Below are positions 1 through 8,530 of a DNA stretch of 45,087 nt, one piece after another. A program made the translations under genes and the position numbers. Positions within the stretch are counted from its first letter, which is position 1, and each line of letters opens with the position of its first letter. Source of the DNA: CAYLJO01 sp964383905 (lineage in GTDB: Bacteria; Acidobacteriota; Blastocatellia; Pyrinomonadales; Pyrinomonadaceae); NCBI GenBank assembly GCA_964383905.1, contig CAYLJO010000017.1, forward strand, positions 1-45,087. The letters run 5' to 3'. The notes beneath the pieces are model-generated. The model did not search any database, was not told the origin of the DNA, and saw nothing but the letters and a program-made list of their open reading frames with translations.

Positions 1-70
1 GACGGGATCTGCGATATGATACGCAACTGGACCAAAATAGTTTTCACACAGTCTGATGTTTCCTCCAGGG

Positions 71-110
71 CGACGAAAACGGACGAATCCCGACGAATCC
101 CGACGAAATA
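71..110. repeat. Four tandem 10-base repeats
   Basis: Four consecutive decamers match the pattern sGACGAAnnn; the two central units differ only at the first base (GGACGAATCC, CGACGAATCC). The array ends in an A-rich stretch directly before the hairpin at 121-155. Function is not evident. The array is too short and has no spacers, so it is not CRISPR. It could be binding sites for a DNA-binding protein or a replication-slippage product. Confidence 0.7.
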
Positions 111-120
111 AAATTTTTAG

Positions 121-160
121 TAAGCGTAACGAAAAGTTACGAATTGTTACGTTTATTTTT
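121..160. terminator. Hairpin with flanking U-run (terminator-like)
   Basis: TAAGCGTAAC (121-130) pairs with GTTACGTTTA (146-155) with one G-U pair, and a run of T follows at 156-160. On the other strand an A/T-rich tract also follows, so it could end transcripts in both directions, including lysS arriving from the right. A second short hairpin lies at 283-303 (GGGAAGCA with TGCTTTCC). I see no gene between 1 and 342. Confidence 0.5.
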
Positions 161-342
161 TAGTTGGCAGCCCGGTGGTGGTTGCAATTGTTGCGGGAAA
201 TAGGCTTACGCGGATTCACGGTCGGGTTTCAGCCAAATAGGTGTAACCCTACAGTTGATCGATGGCAGTAGCCCGACCGTAGGGGAAGCATCCGATGCTT
301 TCCAATCAGCAACAAGTCATCTTGCGATTCAGGTCGGCACGT

Positions 343-2235
343 CTACGCCTTCTCATCCGTTCGCTCCTCTTGCTCCTCCCCCTTGCGTTCCGGACGCATG
401 TGTGGAAACAGGATCACATCACGGATTGAATGCTTATTTGTCAGGAGCATGACGAGGCGATCAATACCGATGCCGATTCCGGCCGCCGGCGGCATGCCGT
501 AAGAGAGCGCTCGTATGTAATCCTCGTCCATCACCATCGCCTCTTCATCGCCCCGCTCGCGCTGCTGCATCTGTTCGCGGAAGCGCTCGTACTGTTCTAC
601 CGGATCATTCAACTCCGAAAACCCATTCGCTACCTCCATGCCCGCTACGAATAACTCAAAGCGCTCAGCAATTGTTGGGTCGGCAGGCGAAGCTTTCGAG
701 AGCGGCGAGATAGGCTTAGGAAAATCATAGATGAACGTTGGTTCGATCAACTTCTCTTCTGCGATATATTCAAATATCCTTTGAATCATATACCCTATAT
801 CAGCCTCACTCGTTTCTCCATATTGGGAGCTAGAGGATATGCTCCGCTCGCCAGCTCGCCGCCAAAGATCGTCGCGTAAGGCCGGTTCGGTATGGTCTAG
901 TACAGAACGTTTGGACTGTCTTAAAGCTCTCTTGACCTGATCCGTTGACTCACTATATAAAGCCTCTTCAAATTCCTGTGACCTAGAAAGCACTTGCCCT
1001 TCTTGCTCCTCCATCTCAGCTACTAAGCATCCTAGACACAGTATCCGGGACGGGTCATCTAACCAGTTCGTTTGAAATTGTTCGCCGCCTAATTCACGCC
1101 AACTGGGAGGCCAGTATTCGTTAATTGCTTGCTTCATTGTCATTCGATTGAAGCCTCGCCCGAAATCGATTTCATGTCCATCGTAATAAGTGCGCGTACT
1201 GCCTAATGTTCTATCAATAGTCGTTCTCAGCATCTCTTCGCAGAAATCCATCATCCCGTTCACGTCCATGTATGCGCAGTAAAACTCCAGCATCGTGAAT
1301 TCGGGATTCCAGCGGTAGCCGATGCCCTCGTTGCGGAAATTCCGGTTGAGTTCGTAGACGCGTTCGAAGCCACCGACGACGAGACGCTTCAGGTAAAGCT
1401 CAGGAGCAATACGCGCGTAGAGGTCAATATCAAGGGCGTTGTGATGTGTCTTGAACGGCTTTGCCGCCGCGCCCGTCGCCAGCGGCGTGAGCATCGGGGT
1501 CTCGACTTCGATGTAGCCGTGATCCTCAAGAAAGCGTCGCATCTCGGTGATGATCTTTGATCGCCGCTCGAAAACTTGGCGCGGAGTGAGCTCGCCTTCT
1601 TCATGCTCCACTTTCAGGCTCCCGGCAATGAGGTCGGCGTAGCGTTGCCGACGGCGTAGCTCCGCGTCCGCGATGCCGTGCATCTTGTCCGGCATCGGGA
1701 GCAGCGCTTTGGCGAGAAACTGCAATTCGCGCACGTGGACAGAAAGCTCGCCCGTCTTGGTGACAAAAAGATAGCCCGCAACTCCAATGAAATCACCATG
1801 ATCCAGCAGACCAAACAGTTCCCAGCCATCCACTGTGCCACCCTCAGCGTCATTACGGACGCCTACGACGTCTGCCTTGCGCACGTATATCTGCAGGCGC
1901 GAAACGCCATCCGAGAGATGCACGAACGCTGCCTTGCCCATCACGCGTGGAGGGGTTGCGATGCGCCCGCTGATGCGGACCTCGATCTTATTCAGCTCGG
2001 CGTTCACTCGCTCAAGTTCTTCCGGCTGAGGCCGCCCACCCTCTGCGACGTGAGGCACAAGCCCCTTGATCTTTTCATTCTCGATAATCGCCGTAATCGT
2101 ATCCTCCCGGCCCGTCACGCTGCTGCGCTCGAACTTATTCGGGTAAACGTTGCCGACGAGCTTACGCAGTGCTTCGAGGTGTTCGCGCCGTGCGCGGGTT
2201 TGATCGTTATCTTCGATGAATGGGATGTTCACCAT
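343..2235 (-). CDS. lysS: Lysyl-tRNA synthetase, class II, with a large insertion
   Basis: Charges tRNA-Lys with lysine in the cytoplasm. The 630-residue product has the N-terminal OB-fold tRNA-binding domain (about residues 85-190, including the KAAFVHLSDG segment), class II motif 2 (RNFRNEG followed by NPEFTMLEFY) and motif 3 near the C-terminus (GIGIGIDRLVMLLTN). Usual bacterial LysRS is about 490-510 residues. Most of the excess lies between about residues 370 and 480, where an acidic and serine-rich segment separates TMKQAINEYWPPS from EEKLIEPTFIYDFP. Within motif 2 the usual ISTRHNPEF is IGYRWNPEF. The start has a GGGGAG ribosome site 9 bases upstream. The insertion and its flanks (about 780-1260) have clearly lower GC (about 40-50% in most 60-base lines, one line near 65%) than the rest of the gene. 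The reading frame is intact. Confidence 0.95.
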   Translation of the reverse strand: MVNIPFIEDNDQTRARREHLEALRKLVGNVYPNKFERSSVTGREDTITAIIENEKIKGLVPHVAEGGRPQPEELERVNAELNKIEVRISGRIATPPRVMGKAAFVHLSDGVSRLQIYVRKADVVGVRNDAEGGTVDGWELFGLLDHGDFIGVAGYLFVTKTGELSVHVRELQFLAKALLPMPDKMHGIADAELRRRQRYADLIAGSLKVEHEEGELTPRQVFERRSKIITEMRRFLEDHGYIEVETPMLTPLATGAAAKPFKTHHNALDIDLYARIAPELYLKRLVVGGFERVYELNRNFRNEGIGYRWNPEFTMLEFYCAYMDVNGMMDFCEEMLRTTIDRTLGSTRTYYDGHEIDFGRGFNRMTMKQAINEYWPPSWRELGGEQFQTNWLDDPSRILCLGCLVAEMEEQEGQVLSRSQEFEEALYSESTDQVKRALRQSKRSVLDHTEPALRDDLWRRAGERSISSSSQYGETSEADIGYMIQRIFEYIAEEKLIEPTFIYDFPKPISPLSKASPADPTIAERFELFVAGMEVANGFSELNDPVEQYERFREQMQQRERGDEEAMVMDEDYIRALSYGMPPAAGIGIGIDRLVMLLTNKHSIRDVILFPHMRPERKGEEQEERTDEKA

Positions 2236-2305
2236 CGGTTTTGTCTCCCCTGGAGTAAATGGCGATTATAGGAAGCCAGGATTCGCAGTGCAAATCCTGA
2301 GTGTT

Positions 2306-2417
2306 AAGTCCAAAGTCGAAAGTTCAAGGTCCAAAGTCGATGTGGCCTCAAACGGCTTTAGATAATAGTGCTTTGGTCATGCTGACTTTGGACTTTGGAC
2401 GTTGGACTTTCGACTTA
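2306..2417. repeat. Inverted repeat with arms made of 7-base words
   Basis: The left arm (2306-2340) is a run of heptamers such as AGTCCAA and AGTCGAA. The right arm (2384-2417) carries the complement, GACTTTG and GACGTTG. The two arms can pair over about 33 bases with a few mismatches, leaving a loop of about 43 bases. The element fills the divergent spacer between lysS and the hldE-type gene. The arms repeat internally with period 7, so many pairing registers are possible. Two further elements of the same design but different words lie at 6724-6783 and 7982-8041. Confidence 0.85.
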
Positions 2418-2483
2418 CTTGAAGACTTTCGACTGACTCATTTACTGAATTGGCATCCGTCGTGTTAGATTCTTTCTTGTCAA

Positions 2484-2957
2484 ATGAGCGGAAAAATAGT
2501 CTCCTCCGAAGAGCTGCGCGCTGAGCGTGCGCGTTTGCGTGCGGCGGGCAAGCGCCTGGTTTTCACTAACGGCTGCTTCGACGTCCTGCACGTCGGTCAT
2601 GTGCGCTACCTGGCGGCGGCGCGCTCTCTCGGCGATGCGCTGCTGGTCGCGATCAACAGCGACCGTTCCGTGCGAGAGTTGAAGGGTATGGGCCGGCCAA
2701 TCATGAGCGAAAGTGAACGCGCCGAAATCCTCGCCGCTTTGGATGCGGTGTCGTATGTGCATGTCTTTAATGATCTTAGCCCGCGCTCTTTGATCGCCGA
2801 GATCTTGCCGGATGTGCTCGTTAAAGGCGGCGACTATGCGCTCGACGAGATTCATGGGCGCGAAGAGGTCGAGAGAGCGGGCGGTCGGGTCGTTGCGCTG
2901 CCATTTACGGAAGGCGCGTCAACGAGCTCGATCATCGAGCGTATTAAGAGGCAATAG
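2484..2957 (+). CDS. hldE: D-glycero-beta-D-manno-heptose 1-phosphate adenylyltransferase (RfaE/HldE C-terminal type)
   Basis: Transfers AMP from ATP to heptose 1-phosphate to make ADP-heptose for lipopolysaccharide inner core. The 157-residue protein is a single nucleotidyltransferase domain: TNGCFDVLHVGH at about residues 28-39 with the HxGH ATP motif (H36, H39), then the VLVKGGDY segment and C-terminal STSSIIERI. In Escherichia coli this domain is fused to a kinase domain; here it stands alone (also called rfaE2 or hldC). No Shine-Dalgarno site is seen; a TAGATT -10-like box lies only 13 bases before the ATG, so the leader may be very short. mfd follows 73 bases later on the same strand. 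A general cytidylyltransferase-like role cannot be excluded, but the length and motifs fit this family well. Confidence 0.88.
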   Translation: MSGKIVSSEELRAERARLRAAGKRLVFTNGCFDVLHVGHVRYLAAARSLGDALLVAINSDRSVRELKGMGRPIMSESERAEILAALDAVSYVHVFNDLSPRSLIAEILPDVLVKGGDYALDEIHGREEVERAGGRVVALPFTEGASTSSIIERIKRQ

Positions 2958-3030
2958 TCACGCTCTCGGACGCGACGAAGTTCGCCAGATAAAAGGGCGA
3001 AGGGCGCAAGGGTAGGGACGGGAAAGTTAA

Positions 3031-6000
3031 ATGAGCAGTACGGTTAAGTCTGTGTCGGTTATGCAAGGCGTTCTCCGGCGGGTCACCGAGAGCGCGGAGT
3101 ACGCGCGACTCGTCGCGGAGATCAAACGCGGCGCACGTGTGATCTCGATCAGCGGGCTGGCCGTCAGCCCTGCGCGCGCTCTCGCGGTTGCGGCGTTGCA
3201 GCGCGAGGTCGGTAAGTGTTTTACGGTCGTCACACAGGCGAACCGCGACCTGGAGACCTGGGAGCAGGATCTGCGGTTCTGGTACTGCGCGCTGCGCGGA
3301 AGATCCGAATGTGAAGATACTGTGGTAACGCTGCCCGCTTCGGAGAGTGATCCCTATGCCGGCGCATCGCCGCACGCCGAGACGCTTGAGAAGCGCGCGC
3401 TGACATTGTGGAGCCTCGCTGCGCGCCGCGAGACACAGGATTTCGTATTGCTGACGGTGCGCGCTCTGGCGCGACGAACGGTAACGCCCGAAGAGATTGC
3501 GCGCTCCGGCGCAGTGCTCAAGCGTGATGTGGATCAATCGCCGGAGGAACTGGTCGAAAAATTGATCGCTTCCGGTTACGTACGCGAGGACCCGGTGGGC
3601 GCGGTAGGCGAGTTCTCGATGCGCGGCGGCATCCTCGACGTGTGGTCGCCGGGAAGGGAAGCCCCCGTGCGCGTGGAATTTTTCGGCGACACGGTAGATT
3701 CGATTCGCGAGTTCGACGTGGAGACACAACTTTCGACGGCGCAGTTGAAAGAAGTGATGATTGCGCCCATGCGCGAGCTGGCGGTGACGAGCGACGACTT
3801 TCGCCTGTGGGCAGAGAGGGCGCGCCAGCGTTGGGGCGACGAGCGCTATGCCCGCGCACTGCGTGACCGCACCGTTTTTGCCGACGAAGGCGAAACTTTT
3901 CCCGGGTGGGAATGGTTAATGCCGCTGGTGCGCGGGAGAAACGCGAGTGCCTTCGATTACCTGCGGGATGCCGTGCTCGTGATTGATGAGCCGAGCGCGG
4001 TCGAGACCTATCTTGAAGGTACGTATGGGAGACTTGCGGCACATTACAGCGAGATCGAGGCGGCTGACGAGCTGGGGTTGCGGCCCGGCGAGCTTTACCT
4101 GACGGCAGAAGAGCTGCGCGGGGGATTGGCTGAAATGCAGCGGGTCGAGTTGCGCACGCTGGGGCGCGCCGCCGCCGTGATCGACCAGAACATCGCTCTC
4201 GACGCGGAACAGCCCGATGTCCAAATCGGAAAGTCGCGCGGGCATGGCGAACGGCTCTTTCTTTTCCCGGCGGTTGAGACTGCGCCGGAGGTCGAATGGA
4301 TGGCGCAGTCGGCGCGTCGTTATCACGGTCGCCTCAGTGATCTGGCAAACGATGTCCGCCGGGCCAGGGATGAGCGTCACGCGGCAACGTTGTTCGTCAT
4401 GCCAAGCCTCGGCATTGCCGAGCGCGTTGCAGAGATTCTGGCCAATTACGGCGTTGAATCGCGTGTGGCTCTGAGCGACGAGGGCGGCGGGCCCGTGGCA
4501 GGGCAGGCGGGCACGGTGGTCGTGACGGTGGGTCGCACGTCGGGTGGATTCGAGTTGCCGGAATCGGGCCTTATCGTGCATGTCGAGAGTGACCTGTTCG
4601 ACGAAGCGACCGACACCGTTCTGGATCGCCGCCGCCAGCCGCATGCCGAAGCCGCGAAGGAAAAAGATAAGAGGCGCAAGTCAAAAACGGCGGCCTTTCT
4701 TTCGGACTTTCGTGACCTGCGCGTAGGTGATTATGTCGTCCACGTGGACCATGGCATCGCACGCTTCGGCGGCCTCCAGACGCTTGACCTCGGCGGGCGG
4801 AGCGGCGAGTTCATGCTGCTCTATTACGCGGATGATGCGAAGCTGTATGTGCCTGTCGAGCGGCTCGATCTGGTACAGCGGTATTCCAGCGCGGAAGGGA
4901 ATCAGCCGGCGCTTGATCGTCTCGGCGGTCTGGGGTGGCAGAAGACGAAGGCCAAAGCCAAGCGCGCGATGCGCGACATGGCCGACGAGCTTCTGCGCCT
5001 CTATGCCGAGCGCAAGCTGGTCGGAGGGTTTGCTTACCCCGCCGACAGCCCGTGGCAAAGGGAGTTCGAAGAGGGCTTCGAGTATGTCTTAACGCCGGAT
5101 CAGGAAACGGCCATTGAAGACGTTAAGCGCGACCTGGAGGAGCCCGTCCCGATGGATCGCCTGCTCTGCGGCGACGTCGGCTACGGCAAAACCGAGGTGG
5201 CCATGCGCGCCGCATTCAAAGCCGTGATGGAAGGTAAGCAGGTCGCGGTTCTGACGCCGACAACGGTGCTCGCCTACCAGCATTTCGAGACTTTCCGTAC
5301 CCGGTTCGCCCCCTTCCCGGTGAAAATCGAGCTCCTCTCGCGTTTCCGCTCGCCGAAAGAGCAAAGGGATGTCGCGAAGCGCGTCGAAGCGGGTGAGGTC
5401 GATATCGTCATCGGCACCCATCGCATACTTTCGAAGGACGTGCGCTTTCGCGACATCGGCCTCGTCGTCGTCGACGAGGAGCAGCGCTTCGGCGTCGCGC
5501 ATAAGGAGCGCCTCAAGCAGTTGAAGAAGCGTGTTGACGTGCTAACGCTCTCGGCGACGCCGATCCCGCGCACGCTCAACATGTCTTTGATGGGCCTGCG
5601 CGATATGTCCGTCATCGAGACCCCGCCGCGCGACCGCCTCGCCATCCAAACGCAGGTCGTGCAGTTTTCGGAGCCCGTTATCAAGTCCGCGATTGAGCTG
5701 GAGTTGGGCCGCGGCGGGCAGGCCTTCTTCATACACAACCGCGTCGAGTCGATCGAATCAATCGCCGCGCTCGTCCAGCGGCTCGTGCCGCAGGCCAAGC
5801 TCGCCGTCGGCCACGGGCAGATGAACGAGAAAGAGATGGAGCGCGTGATGCTCGATTTCGTTGATTATAAATATGATGTGCTGGTTGCGACGACGATCAT
5901 CGAGAACGGCATAGACATCCCGCGCGCCAATACGATCATCATAAATCGCGCCGATCAATACGGTCTTGCCCAGCTTTACCAGTTGCGCGGCCGCGTCGGG

Positions 6001-6711
6001 CGCTCGAACCGCCGCGCTTACGCCTATTTATTAATTCCGTCGGAACTGGGCCTGTCGCCGATTGCGCGCCGACGCCTCGCGGCAATTCGTGAATTCTCCG
6101 ACCTGGGCGCGGGCTTCCGCATCGCGGCCCTCGACCTCGAATTGCGTGGGGCGGGAAACTTGCTGGGCGGCGAGCAGTCCGGGCACATGGACGCGCTCGG
6201 GTTTGATCTTTACACGCAGATGCTTGAGCGTACGGTCGCGGAGTTGCGCGGCGAAACGGTCGAGGACGAAACGAGCGTTTCGATCAACCTCGAGGTTGAC
6301 GTCGCGATCCCCGAAGACTACATCTCTGACATGGGCCAGCGTCTGCGCACTTACAAACGGGTTTCGTCGGCGCGCGATGAGGAGACGCTGAGGGGCATAC
6401 GGGCGGAGACGCAAGACCGTTACGGGCGCATCCCCCCGCCCGTCGAAAGGCTCTTCGAGTATGCGCGGTTGCGTCGCTTGGCCGAAGAACTGAAGGTTAT
6501 CTCGATTGACCGGACGCCGGGTGGCATCGCCATCAAGTTGAGCGAAAATGCGCGCGTCGCGCCCGAAAAATTGACCGCCGTGTTAACCGCTCGCGCGGGC
6601 GCCGGTTTTACCCCGAGCGGGGTCTTGCGCGTCGATCTGAGCCAGGAAGAGACGGACCGCCTGCTTGAAACCGCCCGCGAGTTGTTGCTGGAAATCCGGG
6701 CGACGGATTAA
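3031..6711 (+). CDS. mfd: Transcription-repair coupling factor
   Basis: ATP-dependent translocase that removes RNA polymerase stalled at DNA damage and recruits UvrA. The 1226 residues match the usual length. In order: a UvrB-like N-terminal region including the VGEFSMRGGILDVWSPG segment (near residue 190), an RNA-polymerase-interacting domain (about 550-620, with LRVGDYVVHVDHGIARFGG), a RecG-like helicase core with Walker A GDVGYGKT (714-721) and Walker B DEEQ (815-818), motif VI QLRGRVGRSNRRAYAY, and a C-terminal TRCF domain. The ATG has a purine-rich GGGAAAG upstream. The next gene begins about 100 bases downstream after an inverted repeat; no terminator is evident. The frame is intact and no key motif is missing. 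Confidence 0.97.
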   Translation: MSSTVKSVSVMQGVLRRVTESAEYARLVAEIKRGARVISISGLAVSPARALAVAALQREVGKCFTVVTQANRDLETWEQDLRFWYCALRGRSECEDTVVTLPASESDPYAGASPHAETLEKRALTLWSLAARRETQDFVLLTVRALARRTVTPEEIARSGAVLKRDVDQSPEELVEKLIASGYVREDPVGAVGEFSMRGGILDVWSPGREAPVRVEFFGDTVDSIREFDVETQLSTAQLKEVMIAPMRELAVTSDDFRLWAERARQRWGDERYARALRDRTVFADEGETFPGWEWLMPLVRGRNASAFDYLRDAVLVIDEPSAVETYLEGTYGRLAAHYSEIEAADELGLRPGELYLTAEELRGGLAEMQRVELRTLGRAAAVIDQNIALDAEQPDVQIGKSRGHGERLFLFPAVETAPEVEWMAQSARRYHGRLSDLANDVRRARDERHAATLFVMPSLGIAERVAEILANYGVESRVALSDEGGGPVAGQAGTVVVTVGRTSGGFELPESGLIVHVESDLFDEATDTVLDRRRQPHAEAAKEKDKRRKSKTAAFLSDFRDLRVGDYVVHVDHGIARFGGLQTLDLGGRSGEFMLLYYADDAKLYVPVERLDLVQRYSSAEGNQPALDRLGGLGWQKTKAKAKRAMRDMADELLRLYAERKLVGGFAYPADSPWQREFEEGFEYVLTPDQETAIEDVKRDLEEPVPMDRLLCGDVGYGKTEVAMRAAFKAVMEGKQVAVLTPTTVLAYQHFETFRTRFAPFPVKIELLSRFRSPKEQRDVAKRVEAGEVDIVIGTHRILSKDVRFRDIGLVVVDEEQRFGVAHKERLKQLKKRVDVLTLSATPIPRTLNMSLMGLRDMSVIETPPRDRLAIQTQVVQFSEPVIKSAIELELGRGGQAFFIHNRVESIESIAALVQRLVPQAKLAVGHGQMNEKEMERVMLDFVDYKYDVLVATTIIENGIDIPRANTIIINRADQYGLAQLYQLRGRVGRSNRRAYAYLLIPSELGLSPIARRRLAAIREFSDLGAGFRIAALDLELRGAGNLLGGEQSGHMDALGFDLYTQMLERTVAELRGETVEDETSVSINLEVDVAIPEDYISDMGQRLRTYKRVSSARDEETLRGIRAETQDRYGRIPPPVERLFEYARLRRLAEELKVISIDRTPGGIAIKLSENARVAPEKLTAVLTARAGAGFTPSGVLRVDLSQEETDRLLETARELLLEIRATD

Positions 6712-6723
6712 AATCGAAAAGTT

Positions 6724-6783
6724 GTCAGCAGTCAGTAATCAGTCGCCAGTAAAGAGCTGAATTACCGATTACTGACTGCTGAC
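6724..6783. repeat. Inverted repeat with 7-base words, second type
   Basis: GTCAGCAGTCAGTAATC (6724-6740) is the exact reverse complement of 6767-6783, a 17-bp perfect stem with a 26-base loop; both arms repeat with period about 7 (GTCAGCA, GTCAGTA). It fills the mfd to SurA-like spacer and ends 9 bases before the ribosome site of the next gene. The architecture equals the elements at 2306-2417 and 7982-8041 but the words are different. Confidence 0.85.
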
Positions 6784-6808
6784 TACTAACTTAAGGAGTA
6801 GAAAAGCT

Positions 6809-7969
6809 GTGAAATCAAGATTTCCCGCGCTCGCGCAGGCGACGCTTGTCGCGTTGGCCTCGCTGCTGTTGTCCATGGCAGCTTCGACCGTATTCGGGCA
6901 GGAAAGCAGCGAGCCCGTAATCGTCGACGAAGTCGTCGCGCAGGTTAATGATAGCGTGATTACGCTCTCCCAGGTAAAGCGCGCCATGAAAGAGGCGGTG
7001 GATGTTGCCAAGCAACAGGGCATGCCGGAGCAGCAGGCGAATGATGAAGTTACGCGCCACAAGCCGGAGCTCATCGCCCGTCTGATTAACGAGCAACTCC
7101 TTTTGGAAAAGGGCAAAGACCTGGGCCTGACGGATGAGGTCGAAGCCGAAGTCAACAAGCGCGTGCTGGAAGTGGCCAAAGAGGAAGGCTGCAAGACCAT
7201 TGAATGCTTTGATGAAAAGATGCGAGCCAACAACGTGGACCCGGCCGGCGTCCGCCAGACGCTGCGCACGGAAATCATGAAAAGCGCTGTCCTGCAGCGT
7301 GAAGTCGATGCCAAAATCTTCTTCGGCTTGAGCAGCGATGAGCTCAAAAGATACTACGATACGCACCGCGACAAGTTTCGTAAGCCGGAAAGCGTCAATC
7401 TCTCGGCCATCTTTTTGAGTCTGGCCGGGCGACAGGAGGCAGACGTGCGCGCCAGGGCCGCGAAACTCGTCGCACAGGCGCGGGGCGGGGCGGATTTTGG
7501 GTCACTCGCCGCCGCCAATTCCGAACAGGAGCAGAACGGCCAGCGCATCGCCCCCGAGACCAAGGGAAAGGTTGGCGCATTTCCGGTCCCCGAACTGCGC
7601 GCGGACTTCGCCGCGGCAATCAAAAACGTCAAGGCTGGTGGCGTCACAGACCCCATACGTACAGAAGAAGGCTACTATATTTTGCGCGTGGATGAACGCA
7701 CGGCGGGCAGCGACGCGTCAAGCTTCAACGAGAATCAGGTGCGTGAAGCGATCACCATGGAGCGCTCCGACAAGGAGCGCACAGCTTACCTGCAAAGCCT
7801 GCGCAACGAAGCGTACATCAAACTCGGTCAAAATTATGAGGCGAGCGTCCAGCCGCTACTGTCATCTGGTCCTGCGGCTTCGGCCAACGCAACAAGTAAA
7901 TCTTTAGCGCCTGCCCCCAGCAGACCTGGGGAGAAAAGATCAGGCAACAAGGGCAGTAAGCGTCCATAA
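6809..7969 (+). CDS. SurA-like periplasmic peptidyl-prolyl isomerase (parvulin)
   Basis: Predicted periplasmic chaperone and prolyl isomerase for outer-membrane protein folding. The start is GTG at 6809 with AAGGAG (6793-6798) 10 bases upstream. An N-terminal signal peptide ends near residue 31 (TVFGQ). A SurA-N-like helical region spans about 35-185 (VDEVVAQVNDSVITLSQVKRAM). A parvulin domain spans about 190-300, including ADFGSLAAANSEQ and the GKVGAFPVPEL and EGYYILRVDE segments. A low-complexity Ser/Ala/Pro and basic tail closes the 386 residues. It has one rotamase domain, whereas E. coli SurA has two. PrsA or a PpiD-like protein would be alternative names. Confidence 0.9.
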   Translation: MKSRFPALAQATLVALASLLLSMAASTVFGQESSEPVIVDEVVAQVNDSVITLSQVKRAMKEAVDVAKQQGMPEQQANDEVTRHKPELIARLINEQLLLEKGKDLGLTDEVEAEVNKRVLEVAKEEGCKTIECFDEKMRANNVDPAGVRQTLRTEIMKSAVLQREVDAKIFFGLSSDELKRYYDTHRDKFRKPESVNLSAIFLSLAGRQEADVRARAAKLVAQARGGADFGSLAAANSEQEQNGQRIAPETKGKVGAFPVPELRADFAAAIKNVKAGGVTDPIRTEEGYYILRVDERTAGSDASSFNENQVREAITMERSDKERTAYLQSLRNEAYIKLGQNYEASVQPLLSSGPAASANATSKSLAPAPSRPGEKRSGNKGSKRP

Positions 7970-7981
7970 GCCTCAACCCAT

Positions 7982-8041
7982 AGTTCCGGGTTCCGCGTTT
8001 AGCTGCCGCTTTTAACTCGGAACTCGAAACCCGGAACTTTT
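7982..8041. repeat. Inverted repeat with 7-base words, third type
   Basis: Left arm AGTTCCGGGTTCCG (from 7982) and right arm ending in AACCCGGAACTTTT (to 8041) are complementary with a few mismatches; units such as GTTCCGG and ACTCGGA recur every 7 bases. The right arm ends only 2 bases before the ATG of the S4-domain gene, so the element forms the whole leader of that gene and could occlude its start when folded. Confidence 0.8.
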
Positions 8042-8043
8042 TA

Positions 8044-8319
8044 ATGCGTCTTGACCTGTTCCTCAAAGCGAGCCGCCTCTGCCCGCGCCGCACGGTCGCG
8101 CAGGAATTGTGCGAGGCTGGCGCGGCTCTGGTTAACAATGCATCCGCTAAGTCCTCACGCGCGGTTCACGTGGGAGACGTCATCACGCTGCGCCGCCGAC
8201 AACGGTTGCTCACCGTGCGCGTCCGCGCCCTGCCTGCTGTGCGCCAACCCTCACGAAGTGAGGCTTCTACCCTCTACGAAATTCTCAACGACAGTCAAGT
8301 CTCAGACGAGCTTCTCTAA
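8044..8319 (+). CDS. Small S4-domain RNA-binding protein (Hsp15/RqcP-like)
   Basis: A 91-residue protein consisting almost only of an S4 fold: MRLDLFLKASRLCPRRTVAQ, then AGAALVNNASAKSSRAVHVGDVITLRR. Members of this group (E. coli Hsp15, Bacillus RqcP) bind ribosomal 50S particles carrying nascent chain-tRNA and act in rescue or quality control; which of the two it resembles more cannot be settled by eye. No Shine-Dalgarno site is visible; the leader is the inverted repeat at 7982-8041. It follows the SurA-like gene by 74 bases. Confidence 0.85.
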   Translation: MRLDLFLKASRLCPRRTVAQELCEAGAALVNNASAKSSRAVHVGDVITLRRRQRLLTVRVRALPAVRQPSRSEASTLYEILNDSQVSDELL

Positions 8320-8453
8320 AGTTAAGTGTTGGGCGCCACTTGAATAAAAGGACATCCCCACGCCCCTTTCTCGCCGAGCAAATCGAAAATCACGCGCGCC
8401 ACGACGTCTCTCCAGCATAGCGTTCGTTTTTAGAGCGCGGGATGAATTATTTT

Positions 8454-8499
8454 CCGACCAAAATCTATTCAACGGAAAACCGCACCCCCATTTTGTCGG
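8454..8499. promoter_or_regulatory. Inverted repeat, possible enhancer-binding site
   Basis: CCGACCAAAAT (8454-8464) and ATTTTGTCGG (8490-8499) are inverted copies with one extra base in the left copy. The pair is centred about 80 bases before the start predicted from the sigma-54-like promoter at 8531-8546, a typical place for a bacterial enhancer-binding protein. The role is inferred only from position and symmetry. The rest of 8320-8650 is AT-richer than its surroundings and shows no convincing gene. Confidence 0.35.
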
Positions 8500-8530
8500 T
8501 TTTTGCCAGGAATAATTCTCACCCGCGAAC

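Noticed and set aside
780..1130. Intein in lysyl-tRNA synthetase
   Set aside because: The inserted part is only about 80-110 residues and lacks Cys/Ser at the left junction, the His-Asn end and any splicing-block motif.
1678..2271. 197-residue ORF antisense to lysS
   Set aside because: It is the shadow of a conserved synthetase gene in another frame and has no family features.
2306..8041. CRISPR array from short repeats
   Set aside because: The repeats are 7-base words without spacers, arranged as inverted arms, and no cas gene is present.
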